DNA of 64,000 bases, taken from NCBI GenBank assembly GCA_963721305.1, contig CAVRIR010000003.1, positions 682,001-746,000 on the forward strand, written 5' to 3'. Under the pieces are notes generated by a model. That model was not told where the DNA came from and made no database searches. It worked only from the letters and a program-made list of their open reading frames with translations. This DNA is from DATAES01 sp963721305 (GTDB lineage Bacteria > Actinomycetota > Acidimicrobiia > Acidimicrobiales > JACDCH01). A program made the position numbers and the translations under genes. Numbering within the stretch: position 1 is the stretch's first letter; each line of letters starts with the position of its first letter. This document shows, one piece after another, positions 26,138-35,210 of the stretch.

Positions 26138-27655
26138 TCAGATACGTACCCCGCCCGGCGAAGACCACAACTCGTCCCACAGCCGGCGGGCGGCGCTACC
26201 GGGGTCGTCGAGCAGCCGGATCGTCGAACCCAGCTCCTTCACGTTGCGCGTTTCGGTCGAGTAGGCAGGCCACGACGCCACGCCGTCGTGCTCGGGACTG
26301 CCGTGGCGCGCCATTGCGGTCCACGCGCGTGATGTCGCGGTCGACAGGGCACGCGTGCCGTCGTCGACGCGGCCGAGGAAGAAGTCGACGCCGCGGCGGT
26401 CGACGTTGTCGAACGCGAACGGCACGTCGACGGCGTGACAGGCGCCGAGCGCGCCGTCGAACGCGGTGGACTTGTAGCTGAAGAGGTATGCGTACGTAGC
26501 GGGTTGGTTCGCCGATTGCGCCTCGCTGAGACGGATCGCCGGGACGCGGAACACCCAGTCGGTCGCGATGGCGCACCACATGTCGTCGTTGCTCGCCTGC
26601 GGCAGCTCGTCGCGATACACCGCGATCACGTCGTCGGCGCGGTCGCCGACGCTGCGGGACAGCCGGCGGCGGAGATGGTCATCCGTCATCGGGCCGCGGG
26701 CGCGGTCCATCAGGTGGAAGAGGTTCCACTCCTCCGCGGTCGTTCCCGCGAGCAGCGCGACGTTGGCCGCCGATCCGTCGCGGATGGCGTCGATCGGTGG
26801 ACGGGGCAGGACGACACCGTCGACGACAGGGGAGAAGGGCAACCCCGCGCCAGTCGCCTCGGCCCAGCGCGTCGACGCCGTGAGCTGTGCCGCGAGCAGC
26901 GCGTCGACACCGAGTGCGAGCAGCGCATCGGCGCCGGTCGCGTCGAGACCGAGCTCGTCGAGCAGGATGCCCGTGGCTCGGCCTGCCTCGTCGAGGGGCT
27001 TCGCGTGATCCGCGGCGCCGCTCTGCGCAATCGCGCCGCACAGCATCTCGGGCACGCCTGGGGTGCCGAGCAACGTGCCGACGCTCATCCCACCCGCGGA
27101 CTCGCCGAAGACCGTGATGCGGTCGGGGTCGCCGCCGAACGCGGCGATGTTGTCCTTCACCCAGCGGATCGCGGCGATCTGGTCCCGGATGCCGTTGTTG
27201 CCGGAGCCTTCGAAGCCCGCGCCGAGTACGCCGTCGAGATGCAGGAACCCGAGCGCGCCGAGCCGGTAGTTGATGGTGACGACCACGACATCGCCCTGCG
27301 CGGCGATGCTCGACCCGGCGTACCACGGGGTCGATCCCTGCCCCGCGGTGAACGCGCCGCCGTGGATCCAGACCATGACGGGCCGAGTGCGGTCGTCGAC
27401 CGCCGGCGTGTACACGTTGAGGAACAGGCAGTCCTCAGTGCCGTCGACCGGCGGCGCGGCCAGCATCGCCTCGAGCGGCGACGGATTCTGCGGCGCGGGC
27501 GTACCGAACCTGGTCGCGTCGTACACGCCGTCCCAAGGCTCGACCGGTTGCGGCGGCCGGAATCGCTCCGCCGTCGCGTAGCGGATGCCGCGGAACTGCA
27601 CCACGCCTTCCTTCTCGAACCCCTGCACCTTGCCGTTGGTCGTGGAGGCGATCAC
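26138..27655 (-). CDS. Type B carboxylesterase
   Basis: A 505-residue esterase of the cholinesterase superfamily. The oxyanion hole HGGAF is near residue 103, the nucleophile elbow is FGESAGG near 192, and the catalytic His is most likely that in GACHAVDVPFAF near 408. The opening TTNGKVQGFEKEGVVQFRGIRYA is typical of bacterial type B enzymes without a signal peptide, so it is cytoplasmic. It hydrolyses carboxylic esters, and the physiological substrate is unknown. The GTG at 27655 has TACCGT 7 nt upstream, marking it as the first gene of a three-gene operon with the peptidase and threonine dehydratase. Confidence 0.88.
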   Translation of the reverse strand: MIASTTNGKVQGFEKEGVVQFRGIRYATAERFRPPQPVEPWDGVYDATRFGTPAPQNPSPLEAMLAAPPVDGTEDCLFLNVYTPAVDDRTRPVMVWIHGGAFTAGQGSTPWYAGSSIAAQGDVVVVTINYRLGALGFLHLDGVLGAGFEGSGNNGIRDQIAAIRWVKDNIAAFGGDPDRITVFGESAGGMSVGTLLGTPGVPEMLCGAIAQSGAADHAKPLDEAGRATGILLDELGLDATGADALLALGVDALLAAQLTASTRWAEATGAGLPFSPVVDGVVLPRPPIDAIRDGSAANVALLAGTTAEEWNLFHLMDRARGPMTDDHLRRRLSRSVGDRADDVIAVYRDELPQASNDDMWCAIATDWVFRVPAIRLSEAQSANQPATYAYLFSYKSTAFDGALGACHAVDVPFAFDNVDRRGVDFFLGRVDDGTRALSTATSRAWTAMARHGSPEHDGVASWPAYSTETRNVKELGSTIRLLDDPGSAARRLWDELWSSPGGVRI

Positions 27656-27662
27656 GAACCGA

Positions 27663-27668
27663 ACGGTA
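27663..27668 (-). promoter_or_regulatory. -10 element TACCGT of the carboxylesterase operon
   Basis: On the minus strand TACCGT ends 7 nt before the GTG at 27655. It lies in the 24-bp gap after the acyl-CoA dehydrogenase stop, so transcription can restart there. Confidence 0.5.
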
Positions 27669-27679
27669 TCCCGCGATCG

Positions 27680-28804
27680 TCAGCGGGGGAGGCCCAGGAC
27701 CCGCTCGCCGAGCACGTTGCGCAGGATCTGCGTGGTGCCGCCCATGATCGTGTACGCCGGCGCGTAGCAGAGCGCGCGTGAAGCGCGCGCGCCGAGGCCG
27801 TGCGTCTCGCCCCACAACAGCGCCCACGGGCCGAGGGCTCGGGCGCAGAACGACGCGACGCGTTGCTCGAACTCCGTGCCGAACGTCTTCGTCGCGGCCG
27901 AGAATCCCGCGGGCGCCTGGCGCAGCGTCTCGCGCAGCACCAACAAGCGTCCGATGCGATAGCACGTCTCGATGGCGGCGAGCTCTTGGCGCACGATCGG
28001 ATCGGTCCGGTCGAGCTGCGGGAGCGCGAGCACGTCGCGGTACAACGCGTAGTTGGACACGAGTCGATCGATGCCGCCGCGCTCGTGCTCCATCTGGCGC
28101 ATCAACTGGCGGAAGCTGTTGTTCGGCTCGCCGACGAGGTTGCCGGCCGGTACTCGCACGCCTTCGAACGTCACCTCGCAGAAGTGACGGCTGGTCGTCA
28201 TGTCCTCGATCGGGCTGACGTGCACGCCGGACGAGTGCATGTCGACGATGAACTCGGACAGGGCAGCGTGCTTGGGGGCATCGGGATCCGTCCGCGCGAT
28301 GAGGTAGCACCAGTCGGAGAACGCGGCACCGCTCGTCCACACCTTCTGTCCGTCGATCACCCATTCGTTGCCATCCCGCACTGCGCGGGTTCGCAACGAC
28401 GCGACATCACTGCCGGCGTCGGGCTCGCTCATGCCGATGCACCACATCGACGTGCCCGCCACGATGTCGGGGATCCATCGCTGCCGCTGCTCGTCGGTGC
28501 CGAACTGCAGCAGCGTCGGCCCCATCTGCCGGTCGGCGAACCAGGACGCCGCGACAGGTGCGCCGTTCGCGATGAGCGCCTCGTACACGACGAACCGTTC
28601 GAGGGCGGTGCGCCCGTGGCCGCCTTCTTCGACCGGCCACGTCATCCCGATCCAGCCGCGGGCGCCGAGCTCTTTCGCAAAGGCGGCGTCGTGGCCGACG
28701 ATCCATGAGTCTTCGAGGAACGGCGAGCGCTGCGTCCACTCGAGTGCGAGCGTCCGGGCTTCATCCGCCAGCGCGTCGAGCTCGGGTGGAACCGCGAAGT
28801 CCAT
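27680..28804 (-). CDS. Acyl-CoA dehydrogenase
   Basis: A 374-residue flavoprotein. The N-terminal helical domain includes RGWIGMTWPVEEGGHGRT. The FAD/substrate signature is CIGMSEPDAGSD near residue 130, a WVIDGQKVWTSGA strand follows, and the C-terminal four-helix domain ends with AYTIMGGTTQILRNVLGERVLGLPR, the usual FAD-contacting segment. Members oxidise acyl-CoA thioesters to enoyl-CoA, and this variant resembles those in sterol or branched-acid degradation clusters (inference). The ATG at 28804 is chosen by the MDFAVPPELDAL start. A TAGACT hexamer lies 10 nt upstream, giving a very short leader. Confidence 0.88.
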   Translation of the reverse strand: MDFAVPPELDALADEARTLALEWTQRSPFLEDSWIVGHDAAFAKELGARGWIGMTWPVEEGGHGRTALERFVVYEALIANGAPVAASWFADRQMGPTLLQFGTDEQRQRWIPDIVAGTSMWCIGMSEPDAGSDVASLRTRAVRDGNEWVIDGQKVWTSGAAFSDWCYLIARTDPDAPKHAALSEFIVDMHSSGVHVSPIEDMTTSRHFCEVTFEGVRVPAGNLVGEPNNSFRQLMRQMEHERGGIDRLVSNYALYRDVLALPQLDRTDPIVRQELAAIETCYRIGRLLVLRETLRQAPAGFSAATKTFGTEFEQRVASFCARALGPWALLWGETHGLGARASRALCYAPAYTIMGGTTQILRNVLGERVLGLPR

Positions 28805-28832
28805 GGAGTTCGGCAGTCTACGTTCGCGTGCG

Positions 28833-28965
28833 GTGATCATCCGACCCGTCCGACCGGACGAGTACGACGCGCTCGGCTCGCTGACCGTCGACGCGTACGT
28901 GACGCTCGACGGCAACGTGGACGATCCCGAGTACGAGGCCGAGCTCGCCGTACGCGGAGGAGACC
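28833..28965 (+). pseudogene. GNAT acetyltransferase, N-terminal remnant
   Basis: From the GTG at 28833 the frame encodes IIRPVRPDEYDALGSLTVDAY and LDGNVDDPEYEAELA, the first strand, helix and loop of a GNAT acetyltransferase. It then changes abruptly into unrelated residues that are antisense to the end of the quinone oxidoreductase gene. The acetyl-CoA binding motif (Q/R)xxGxG/A is absent. A TACGTT hexamer 8 nt before the start suggests the original promoter survives. The neighbour's stop codon at 28973 is intact, so the rest of the GNAT gene has been lost just short of it. Confidence 0.6.
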
Positions 28966-28972
28966 CCCGCCC

Positions 28973-29914
28973 TCAAGGAAGGGTGAGGACGATCTTCCCG
29001 AGCTTGCCGCCGGCCGCGAATCGTTCGTAGGCCGCAGTCGCATCGGCCATCGGAAAGGTCTCGGCGACCGGTACCCGCACCGCGCCGGTGGCGAGCAACG
29101 GGAGGACGTGGTGCTCGACGGCCCGCGCTGCCGCGCCTTTGTCCTCGAGCGACCTCGGACGAAGGGTGGACCCGTGGATGCGTGCACGCCGCTGCATGAG
29201 CGCGAAGAGGTTCAGCTCGACGTTGGCGCCGGCACCGACGCCGATGATCGAGATGCGTCCTCCGCTTGCCAGCGCATCGAAGTTGCCGGGGAAGTTCGGC
29301 GCGCCCACCAACTCGAGGATCACGTCGAACGGTCCGTAGGCCGCGAACTCCTCCGGTGCGACCGCGGTCGCACCGAGCGCCGCGACAGCGTCGCGCAGCC
29401 CTTCGTTGCGCACCGTGGCGATGACCGACGCCCCCGCGGCGGCCGCGAGTTGCACGCCCGCGACGCCGACACCGCCGGCGGCGCCGTGGATGCAGACGCG
29501 CTCGCCCATCCGCAGTCCGCATTGCGTGAACAGCGCATCGTGCGCGGTCGTGAACACCTCGGGAAACCCACCAGCCTCGGCCCACGAGACGGTGTCGGGA
29601 ACCGGGAGCCCGTGGCGTTCGTGAACGACCGCGAGCTCGGCCTGGCCGCCGCCACCGACGACCGACATGACGCGGTCTCCGGGGGTGAAGCCGGTGACTC
29701 CTTCGCCCGTCGCCACGACCTCGCCCGCGAACTCGAGGCCGGGGATGTCCTGCGGGCTACCCGGCGGTGCCGGATAGAACCCCTGCCGCTGCATCAGGTC
29801 GGCGCCATTGATGCCGGCAGCACGCACGGCGACGAGCAACTCGCCCTTGCCCGGCGTCGGGTCAGGATGCTCGTTCCATTCGAGCGCGCCGTCGACGATC
29901 GTTACGGCACGCAC
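28973..29914 (-). CDS. Zinc-independent quinone oxidoreductase (MDR family)
   Basis: A 313-residue medium-chain reductase of the NADPH:quinone oxidoreductase type. The GroES-like half has VRAAGINGADLMQRQGFYP and GLEFAGEVV. The Rossmann half has the cofactor loop GAAGGVGVAGVQLA near residue 150 and ends with GGKLGKIVLTL. The zinc-binding Cys and His pattern of alcohol dehydrogenases is absent. It reduces quinones or activated alkenes with NADPH. The GTG at 29914 shares one base with the citrate synthase stop (TAGTG), so it is translated after citrate synthase from one message. Confidence 0.85.
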   Translation of the reverse strand: MRAVTIVDGALEWNEHPDPTPGKGELLVAVRAAGINGADLMQRQGFYPAPPGSPQDIPGLEFAGEVVATGEGVTGFTPGDRVMSVVGGGGQAELAVVHERHGLPVPDTVSWAEAGGFPEVFTTAHDALFTQCGLRMGERVCIHGAAGGVGVAGVQLAAAAGASVIATVRNEGLRDAVAALGATAVAPEEFAAYGPFDVILELVGAPNFPGNFDALASGGRISIIGVGAGANVELNLFALMQRRARIHGSTLRPRSLEDKGAAARAVEHHVLPLLATGAVRVPVAETFPMADATAAYERFAAGGKLGKIVLTLP

Positions 29915-31185
29915 TACCTCGCGTCGATCGGCAGGTAGTCGCGCGCTGGTTGACCGATGTAGAGCTGGCGGGGACGCGCGATGCGCGAGTCCTGGTCGAG
30001 CAGCTCCTCCCAGTGTGCGAGCCACCCGGTCGTGCGGGGGATGGCGAACAGCACCGGGAACATGTCGATCGGGAAATTCATCGCCTGGTAGATGAGGCCC
30101 GAGTAGAAGTCGACGTTCGGGTAGAGCTTGCGGCTGGTGAAGTACTCGTCCTTCAGCGCGACCTCTTCGAGCTTGAGCGCGATGTCGAGCAACGGGTTCT
30201 TGCCCGTGACGGCGAAGACCTCTTCGGCGGTGCGCTTGATGATCGTGGCTCGCGGGTCGAAGTTCTTGTACACACGGTGGCCGAAGCCCTGGAGCCGTCC
30301 GCCGGTGCCTTCCTTCACGCTCTTCACGAACGCGTCGACGTTGTCTATCGACCCGATCTCGGTGAGCATCCGCACGACCTGCTCGTTGGCGCCGCCGTGG
30401 CGGGGGCCGTAGAGCGCGGCACACGCGGCCGCGCACGCCGTGTACGGGTCGGCGTGGGCCGAGCCCACCACCCGCATCGCCGTCGTCGAGCAGTTCTGCT
30501 CGTGGTCGGCATGGAGGATGAACAGCACGTCGAGCGCTTTGGCCAGCACGGGATCGCGCCACTGCACGCTCTGGAGAGGTTCGAACATCATCCGCAGGAA
30601 GTTGGCCTCGAAGGCCAGCGAGTTGTCCGGATACACGAACGGCATGCCGACGAAGAACCGATGCGCGCACGCCGCGATGGTCGGCATCTTCGCGATGAGC
30701 CGCACGATCTGCGCGTGGCGGTTGTCGGGATCGTCGATCTGCTTGGCTTCGGGATAGAAGGTCGACATCGCCGCGACCGCGGACACGAGCATCCCCATCG
30801 GATGGGCGTCGTAGTGGAAGCCCTCCATGAACCGCTTGCGCATGTTCTCGTGGATGAACGTGTGGAACGTGATCTCCTGGCGCCACTTGTCGAACTGCTC
30901 GGTCGTGGGCAGCTCGCCGTGGATCAGGAGGTACGCGACCTCGAGGTAGGTCGAGTGCTCCGCGAGCTGCTCGATGGGATAGCCCCGATAGCGGAGGATG
31001 CCGGCGTCGCCGTCGAGCTCGGTGATCGCGCTCGAGCAGGCCGCGGTCGTCATGAACGCGGGGTCGTAGAACCAGACGTTGGGCAGCAGCTTGCGCCATT
31101 CGGTGGCGTCGACACCGCCGTTGACGATGGGGACCTCGATCGAGTCGCCGCTGCGGTTGTCGGTGATCGTGATGCTTTCGGCCAC
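29914..31185 (-). CDS. gltA: Citrate synthase
   Basis: A 423-residue type II citrate synthase, the entry enzyme of the TCA cycle joining acetyl-CoA and oxaloacetate. Catalytic residues are recognisable: His in LHADHEQNCST near residue 260, His in GFGHRVYKN near 300, and Asp in YPNVDFYSG near 355. The opening strand region GDAGILRYRGYPIEQLAEHS is the family signature. The GTG at 31185 is preceded by TAGATT at a 6-nt spacing, so the message is probably leaderless. The quinone oxidoreductase gene follows with an overlapping stop and start. Confidence 0.95.
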   Translation of the reverse strand: MAESITITDNRSGDSIEVPIVNGGVDATEWRKLLPNVWFYDPAFMTTAACSSAITELDGDAGILRYRGYPIEQLAEHSTYLEVAYLLIHGELPTTEQFDKWRQEITFHTFIHENMRKRFMEGFHYDAHPMGMLVSAVAAMSTFYPEAKQIDDPDNRHAQIVRLIAKMPTIAACAHRFFVGMPFVYPDNSLAFEANFLRMMFEPLQSVQWRDPVLAKALDVLFILHADHEQNCSTTAMRVVGSAHADPYTACAAACAALYGPRHGGANEQVVRMLTEIGSIDNVDAFVKSVKEGTGGRLQGFGHRVYKNFDPRATIIKRTAEEVFAVTGKNPLLDIALKLEEVALKDEYFTSRKLYPNVDFYSGLIYQAMNFPIDMFPVLFAIPRTTGWLAHWEELLDQDSRIARPRQLYIGQPARDYLPIDAR

Positions 31186-31191
31186 GACCCG

Positions 31192-31197
31192 AATCTA
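31192..31197 (-). promoter_or_regulatory. -10 element TAGATT of citrate synthase
   Basis: TAGATT on the minus strand ends 6 nt before the GTG at 31185. It is the closest of the set to an actinobacterial consensus. The rest of the 106-bp gap to the carboxyltransferase stop shows no other clear element. Confidence 0.6.
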
Positions 31198-31291
31198 CTG
31201 GGGAACGACGATCGGGGTGCCCGCCAGGTGGTCGGGGATCGTCCGGCTGACGGTTCGGTTCTCGTCCCCTCCCGACGCCATCGCGGCACAC

Positions 31292-32647
31292 CTACAGCGG
31301 GCTGTTGTCGTGCCGTCTGCGAACGAGCTGCTCGCGCTTGCTGTCGAGCGTGTCGAGTGCCTCGGCGACGACGCGGCGCGTGTCCGCCGGGTCGATCACC
31401 GCATCGACGGACCCGCGCTCTGCGCCGCGCCACGGGTTGAGGAAGGCGTCCTCGTACGCGAGCTCGGCTTCGGCTCGTTGCTCTGCCGGGGCCCGGCGAT
31501 GGAGGATCTCGACCGCACCCTTCGCGCCCATCACCGCCACCTCGGCACTCGGCCACGCGACGTACAGGTCGCTTCCCATCGGGCGGCTGTCCATGACGAT
31601 GTACGCACCGCCGTAGGCCTTTCGCAGCACGACCGCGACGCGGGGAACGGTGGCGCGGGCGTAGTTGAACGCGAGCTGCGCGCCGTGGCGGATCATGCCC
31701 CGCCATTCGAGGTCCTTGCCCGGATAGAAGCCCGGCGTATCGATCAACGTCACGATCGGCAGGTTGAAGGCGTCGCAGAAACCCACGAACCTCGCGCCCT
31801 TCTGCGACGCCGTGATGTCGAGCGTGCCCGCGATCGATTGCGGTTGGTTGGCCACGAATCCGACGGCGTGCCCGCCCACCGTTGCGAGCGCCGTAACGAG
31901 GTTGGGAGCCCACATGGCTCGGAGCTCGATGACATCGCCGTCGTCGGCGAGCGCGCCGATCGCATCGCGGACGTCGTAGCTGCCCTGGCCCTCGGCCGGG
32001 ACGAGATCGCGCAGCTCAGGCGTGGCGCGGTCGGATGGATCATCGGTCGGGCGCTGGGGTGCGAGCTCGTCGGCGTGTGACGGCAGGAAGCTCAACAGGT
32101 CGGCCACGGCATCGAGTGCCGCCGTGGCGGTCGGCGCCACCAGCGAAGCGAGTCCCGTGTGCTGGGCGTGGACGCCGGCGCCGCCGAGCTCGGCCGCATC
32201 GACGATCACGCCCGTGATGTCACTGACCATGCGCGGTCCGCTCACGAACGCGTAGGCGTCGTCCACCATCACGACCTGATCTGCGAGCCCGAGCACGAGT
32301 GCAGGCCCCGAGACCGCGGGACCGGCCGCGATCATCACGACGGGGACGATCCCCGAGCAGGTGGTGATCGCATGTGCGGCGCGGCCCCACGAGAAGGTTG
32401 CCGCGAGGCCGGCGGTCACGTCCGCACCGCTCGACGCCATCGACACGACGAGCGGAAGCTGTGCCGCGAGCGCATGGCGCGCGGAAGCGACGAGCGTGTC
32501 GCCGTCTGCCGGCGTGAGGGCGCCGCGCCGGACGGCCGGATCGCAACGGGCGAGGATGACGTCGCGATCGCCGAGCCGCGTTCGTTGCGCGTCGACCGCT
32601 CCGGGTGTTCCGCCACGGATGGCGAGCAAGGGTGCCGCATCCGCCAT
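31292..32647 (-). CDS. Acyl-CoA carboxylase carboxyltransferase (beta) subunit, short variant
   Basis: A 451-residue crotonase-fold carboxyltransferase. The N-terminal half holds the first oxyanion region (TTCSGIVPVVMIAAGPAVSGPA), and the C-terminal half has VGFVANQP, FCDAFNLPIVTLIDTPGFYPGKDLE and RKAYGGAYIVMDS, all typical of propionyl- or acetyl-CoA carboxylase beta subunits. It is 60-90 residues shorter than usual, with a divergent N-terminus. No biotin carboxylase or biotin carrier gene is in the window, so the acyl-CoA substrate and partner are unknown. The LysR gene lies 31 bp upstream on the same strand. Confidence 0.82.
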   Translation of the reverse strand: MADAAPLLAIRGGTPGAVDAQRTRLGDRDVILARCDPAVRRGALTPADGDTLVASARHALAAQLPLVVSMASSGADVTAGLAATFSWGRAAHAITTCSGIVPVVMIAAGPAVSGPALVLGLADQVVMVDDAYAFVSGPRMVSDITGVIVDAAELGGAGVHAQHTGLASLVAPTATAALDAVADLLSFLPSHADELAPQRPTDDPSDRATPELRDLVPAEGQGSYDVRDAIGALADDGDVIELRAMWAPNLVTALATVGGHAVGFVANQPQSIAGTLDITASQKGARFVGFCDAFNLPIVTLIDTPGFYPGKDLEWRGMIRHGAQLAFNYARATVPRVAVVLRKAYGGAYIVMDSRPMGSDLYVAWPSAEVAVMGAKGAVEILHRRAPAEQRAEAELAYEDAFLNPWRGAERGSVDAVIDPADTRRVVAEALDTLDSKREQLVRRRHDNSPL

Positions 32648-32678
32648 GCAGGGTGCGACCGCCGCGGTGGCGATCGCG

Positions 32679-33599
32679 TTACGCAGTCGGCGAAATCGGC
32701 CGGATGCCCGGTTGCTGAACTGCCTCGTCGACGACCACCGACCGGATGACGTCGGCCAGCGCGCGCGCCGGTGCCGACGGCATGCCCCGGCGACGACGGA
32801 CGAGTCCCACCGAACGTCCCGTCAGACCGTCGATGGCGACGATCTTCCAATCGCCGGTCAGCCAGCGCGGCGCCGCGGAGGCGGGCAGCACGGCGGCACC
32901 GAATCCTTCGAAGGCGAGCGAGGCGACGAGGCGCATGCCGTCGACCTCTGCCTTCGTCTGCAGCGTGATGCCCCGGTCGCTCGCCTGCGCGTCGAGATCG
33001 TCGCGGAAGGCGGTGCCCGGCGGCTCGAGCAGGAGGTCGTGCTCGGCCAGTTCCTCGAGCGTCACCCGGTCGTGGTCGGCCAGCGGGTGGTCCCCGGGAG
33101 CGATGACCAACAGGTCCTCCTCGAAGAGCTGCTCCGCCTCGACGTCGGGGTCGTGCACCGGGAGCGCGAGCACAGCGAGGTCGAGTTGGCCGCTGTGGAC
33201 CTGGGGCAGCAGGGACGTGGTCGTCGCGTCGACGACGACCACCCGGACCTTCGGATAGCGCGCCGCCATGGCCTCGAGCAGCGGCGGCACCAGCCATCGG
33301 GCGGTGGTGCCGATCACCCCGACGCGGGCGACCCCGGCGATCTCGTCGTGCACGGCGGCGACGTCGCTGACCAGCGCCTCGAGCTCCTGCTGCACCCTGG
33401 TCGCTCGCCGGACGACGACCTGGCCCTCATCGGTGAGGGTGGTGGTGGCCCGGTCGATCAGGGTGACGCCGAGCTCTCGTTCCAGCCGGGCCACGTGGGT
33501 CGAGATGTTCGACTGGACGGTGTGGAGGGCCCGTGCCGCGCCCGAGAACGAGCCGTGCTCGGCCACCGCGACGAGGGCGTTGAGCTGCCGCAGGTCCAT
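32679..33599 (-). CDS. LysR-family transcriptional regulator
   Basis: A 306-residue LTTR. The N-terminal winged HTH reads LRQLNALVAVAEHGSFSGAA with the recognition helix VQSNISTHVARLE, followed by the linker helix and a two-lobed periplasmic-binding-like effector domain (ARVGVIGTTARWLVPPLL onward). The last 50 residues are Arg-rich (RRRRGMPSAPAR). It is transcribed toward the carboxyltransferase gene and is divergent from the HAD/acyltransferase gene across 182 bp, so either could be its target. The effector is unknown. Confidence 0.9.
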   Translation of the reverse strand: MDLRQLNALVAVAEHGSFSGAARALHTVQSNISTHVARLERELGVTLIDRATTTLTDEGQVVVRRATRVQQELEALVSDVAAVHDEIAGVARVGVIGTTARWLVPPLLEAMAARYPKVRVVVVDATTTSLLPQVHSGQLDLAVLALPVHDPDVEAEQLFEEDLLVIAPGDHPLADHDRVTLEELAEHDLLLEPPGTAFRDDLDAQASDRGITLQTKAEVDGMRLVASLAFEGFGAAVLPASAAPRWLTGDWKIVAIDGLTGRSVGLVRRRRGMPSAPARALADVIRSVVVDEAVQQPGIRPISPTA

Positions 33600-33768
33600 C
33601 GCCTCGCATGATGGCAGCTATCGAGAAGAACTGTTGGACAGATCTGGCAGAGGTCGCGAAGATGAGTTCACAACAGAAGCGGGCGTCGAGATCCTGTCCC
33701 CCCAGGGAATCCGCTCGCAAGGAGTGGCCGCCGGGCTTCGGCTCGGCGGCCAGCTTCCTTTTCGGTTG

Positions 33769-33774
33769 TAGCGT
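33769..33774 (+). promoter_or_regulatory. -10 element TAGCGT of the HAD/acyltransferase gene
   Basis: TAGCGT ends 7 nt before the ATG at 33782, supporting that start over the longer in-frame start at 33608. Confidence 0.5.
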
Positions 33775-33781
33775 GCGCGCC

Positions 33782-35206
33782 ATGGGTCGGGAAGCCGCCT
33801 TCTTCGATCTCGATCGCACGCTGTTGCGGGGCGCGAGCGGACCGGTCATCAGCGACGCGCTGAAGTCCGTCGGGCTGTTGCGAGATCGTGGCCTCCCGGG
33901 GGAGAGCCTCATCTACCGCCTGTTCGACCTGGTGGGTGAGAGCCGGCCGACGATGCAACTCGCCCGTCAGGCGGCGCGCTTCTCGCAGGGTTGGCCGCGC
34001 GACAAGGCACAGGCTGCGGGGCGCATCGCGGCCGAGACGCTGATCGGTTCGATCCAACCGTTCGCGCTGCCGATCATCGAGGAACATCGCGCTGCCGGGC
34101 GCGCGGTCGTGCTCGCGACGACGACGCCGTTCGACTTGATCGAGCCGCTCGCCGACGCGCTCGCGCTCGACGATGTGGTCGCGACTCGCTATGGCGTCGT
34201 GGACGGCCGGTACGACGGCACGATCCGCGGTGAGTTCGTGTGGGGTAAAGGGAAGCTGCGGGCAGTCATGGAGTGGGCTGATGAGCACGATGTATCGCTG
34301 GCTGATTCGTATGCGTACTCCGACAGTTGGTACGACGGTCCGTTGCTCGCCGCCGTCGGCCACCCGTTCGCGGTGAACCCCGACCCGCGGTTGATCGTGC
34401 GGGCGGCGGTGCAGCGCTGGCCGATCCTGTATCTCGACGTGCCGAACGGCGTGCCGAAGGTGCTCGGGGTCGAGCCCCAGCAGCTGATGATGGCGGCAGC
34501 GCGGCCCGAGCTCCTGCCGTACGCGAGGTTCGACATCAGTGGCATGGAGAACCTGCCCGAGTCGGGCTCCGCGATCGTGGTCGCGAACCATCGCAGCTAC
34601 TTCGACCCGCTGGCGATGGGGATGGCGCTCTCGCAACGCGGGCGTCCGGTGCGGTTCCTCGGTAAGAAGGAGGTGTTCGACGTCCCGGTGGTCGGCCAGA
34701 TCGCGAAGGCGATCGGCGGCATCCGCGTCGACCGCGGCACGGGATCGGACGAGCCTCTGGTGGCGGCGGCCGACGCGCTGCGCGGCGGTCAAGTCGTGGC
34801 ACTGATGCCCGAAGGGACGATCCCACGAGGTGACGCGTTCTTCGACCCGGAGCTGAAAGGACGTTGGGGCGCGGCCCGGCTCGCGCACATGACCGGCGCC
34901 CCGGTGATCCCGGTGGGCATGTGGGGGACCGAACGGGTGTGGCCGCGGAGCGCGCGGCTACCGAACATGCTGAACGTCACGAATCCGCCGATGATCACGA
35001 TCCGGATGGGTACGCCCGTCGAGTTGAAGGGCAAGAGCCTCGACGCGGACACCAAGCGCATCATGAGGGCGATCACGAAGCTGTTGCCGCCCGAGGCGCA
35101 CGAGCAGCGCACGCCCACCGCGGAAGAGCTCGCCCGCACCTACCCGCCCGGCAAGGCACCCACCTCCGGCGGCCACGAACGCGACCGTCGCCCCGGCAAG
35201 GACTGA
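33782..35206 (+). CDS. HAD-IB hydrolase fused to 1-acylglycerol-3-phosphate acyltransferase
   Basis: A 474-residue two-domain protein of the kind seen across Actinomycetota (Rv2483c-like). The N-terminal HAD-IB domain (about 1-215) has FFDLDRTLL, a TTTP motif II and YSDSWYDGPLL near 178. The C-terminal PlsC domain (about 245-450) has the NHRSYFD catalytic HX4D box and PEGTIPRG glycerol-phosphate site. The acyltransferase makes phosphatidic acid at the membrane, and the HAD part may remove a phosphate, although its substrate is unproven. The charged tail ends in HERDRRPGKD. Converges with the HD gene across a long palindrome. Confidence 0.9.
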   Translation: MGREAAFFDLDRTLLRGASGPVISDALKSVGLLRDRGLPGESLIYRLFDLVGESRPTMQLARQAARFSQGWPRDKAQAAGRIAAETLIGSIQPFALPIIEEHRAAGRAVVLATTTPFDLIEPLADALALDDVVATRYGVVDGRYDGTIRGEFVWGKGKLRAVMEWADEHDVSLADSYAYSDSWYDGPLLAAVGHPFAVNPDPRLIVRAAVQRWPILYLDVPNGVPKVLGVEPQQLMMAAARPELLPYARFDISGMENLPESGSAIVVANHRSYFDPLAMGMALSQRGRPVRFLGKKEVFDVPVVGQIAKAIGGIRVDRGTGSDEPLVAAADALRGGQVVALMPEGTIPRGDAFFDPELKGRWGAARLAHMTGAPVIPVGMWGTERVWPRSARLPNMLNVTNPPMITIRMGTPVELKGKSLDADTKRIMRAITKLLPPEAHEQRTPTAEELARTYPPGKAPTSGGHERDRRPGKD

Positions 35207-35210
35207 TTCA

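Noticed and set aside
23496..26180. A fused M20 peptidase and threonine dehydratase of 894 codons
   Set aside because: The peptidase changes frame near 25224, and an ATG at 24722 overlaps its true stop. The middle of the long frame is out-of-frame sequence.
28973..31291. A 772-codon fusion ending in quinone oxidoreductase
   Set aside because: Everything upstream of 29914 in that frame is a shadow of citrate synthase. The oxidoreductase has its own GTG overlapping the citrate synthase stop.
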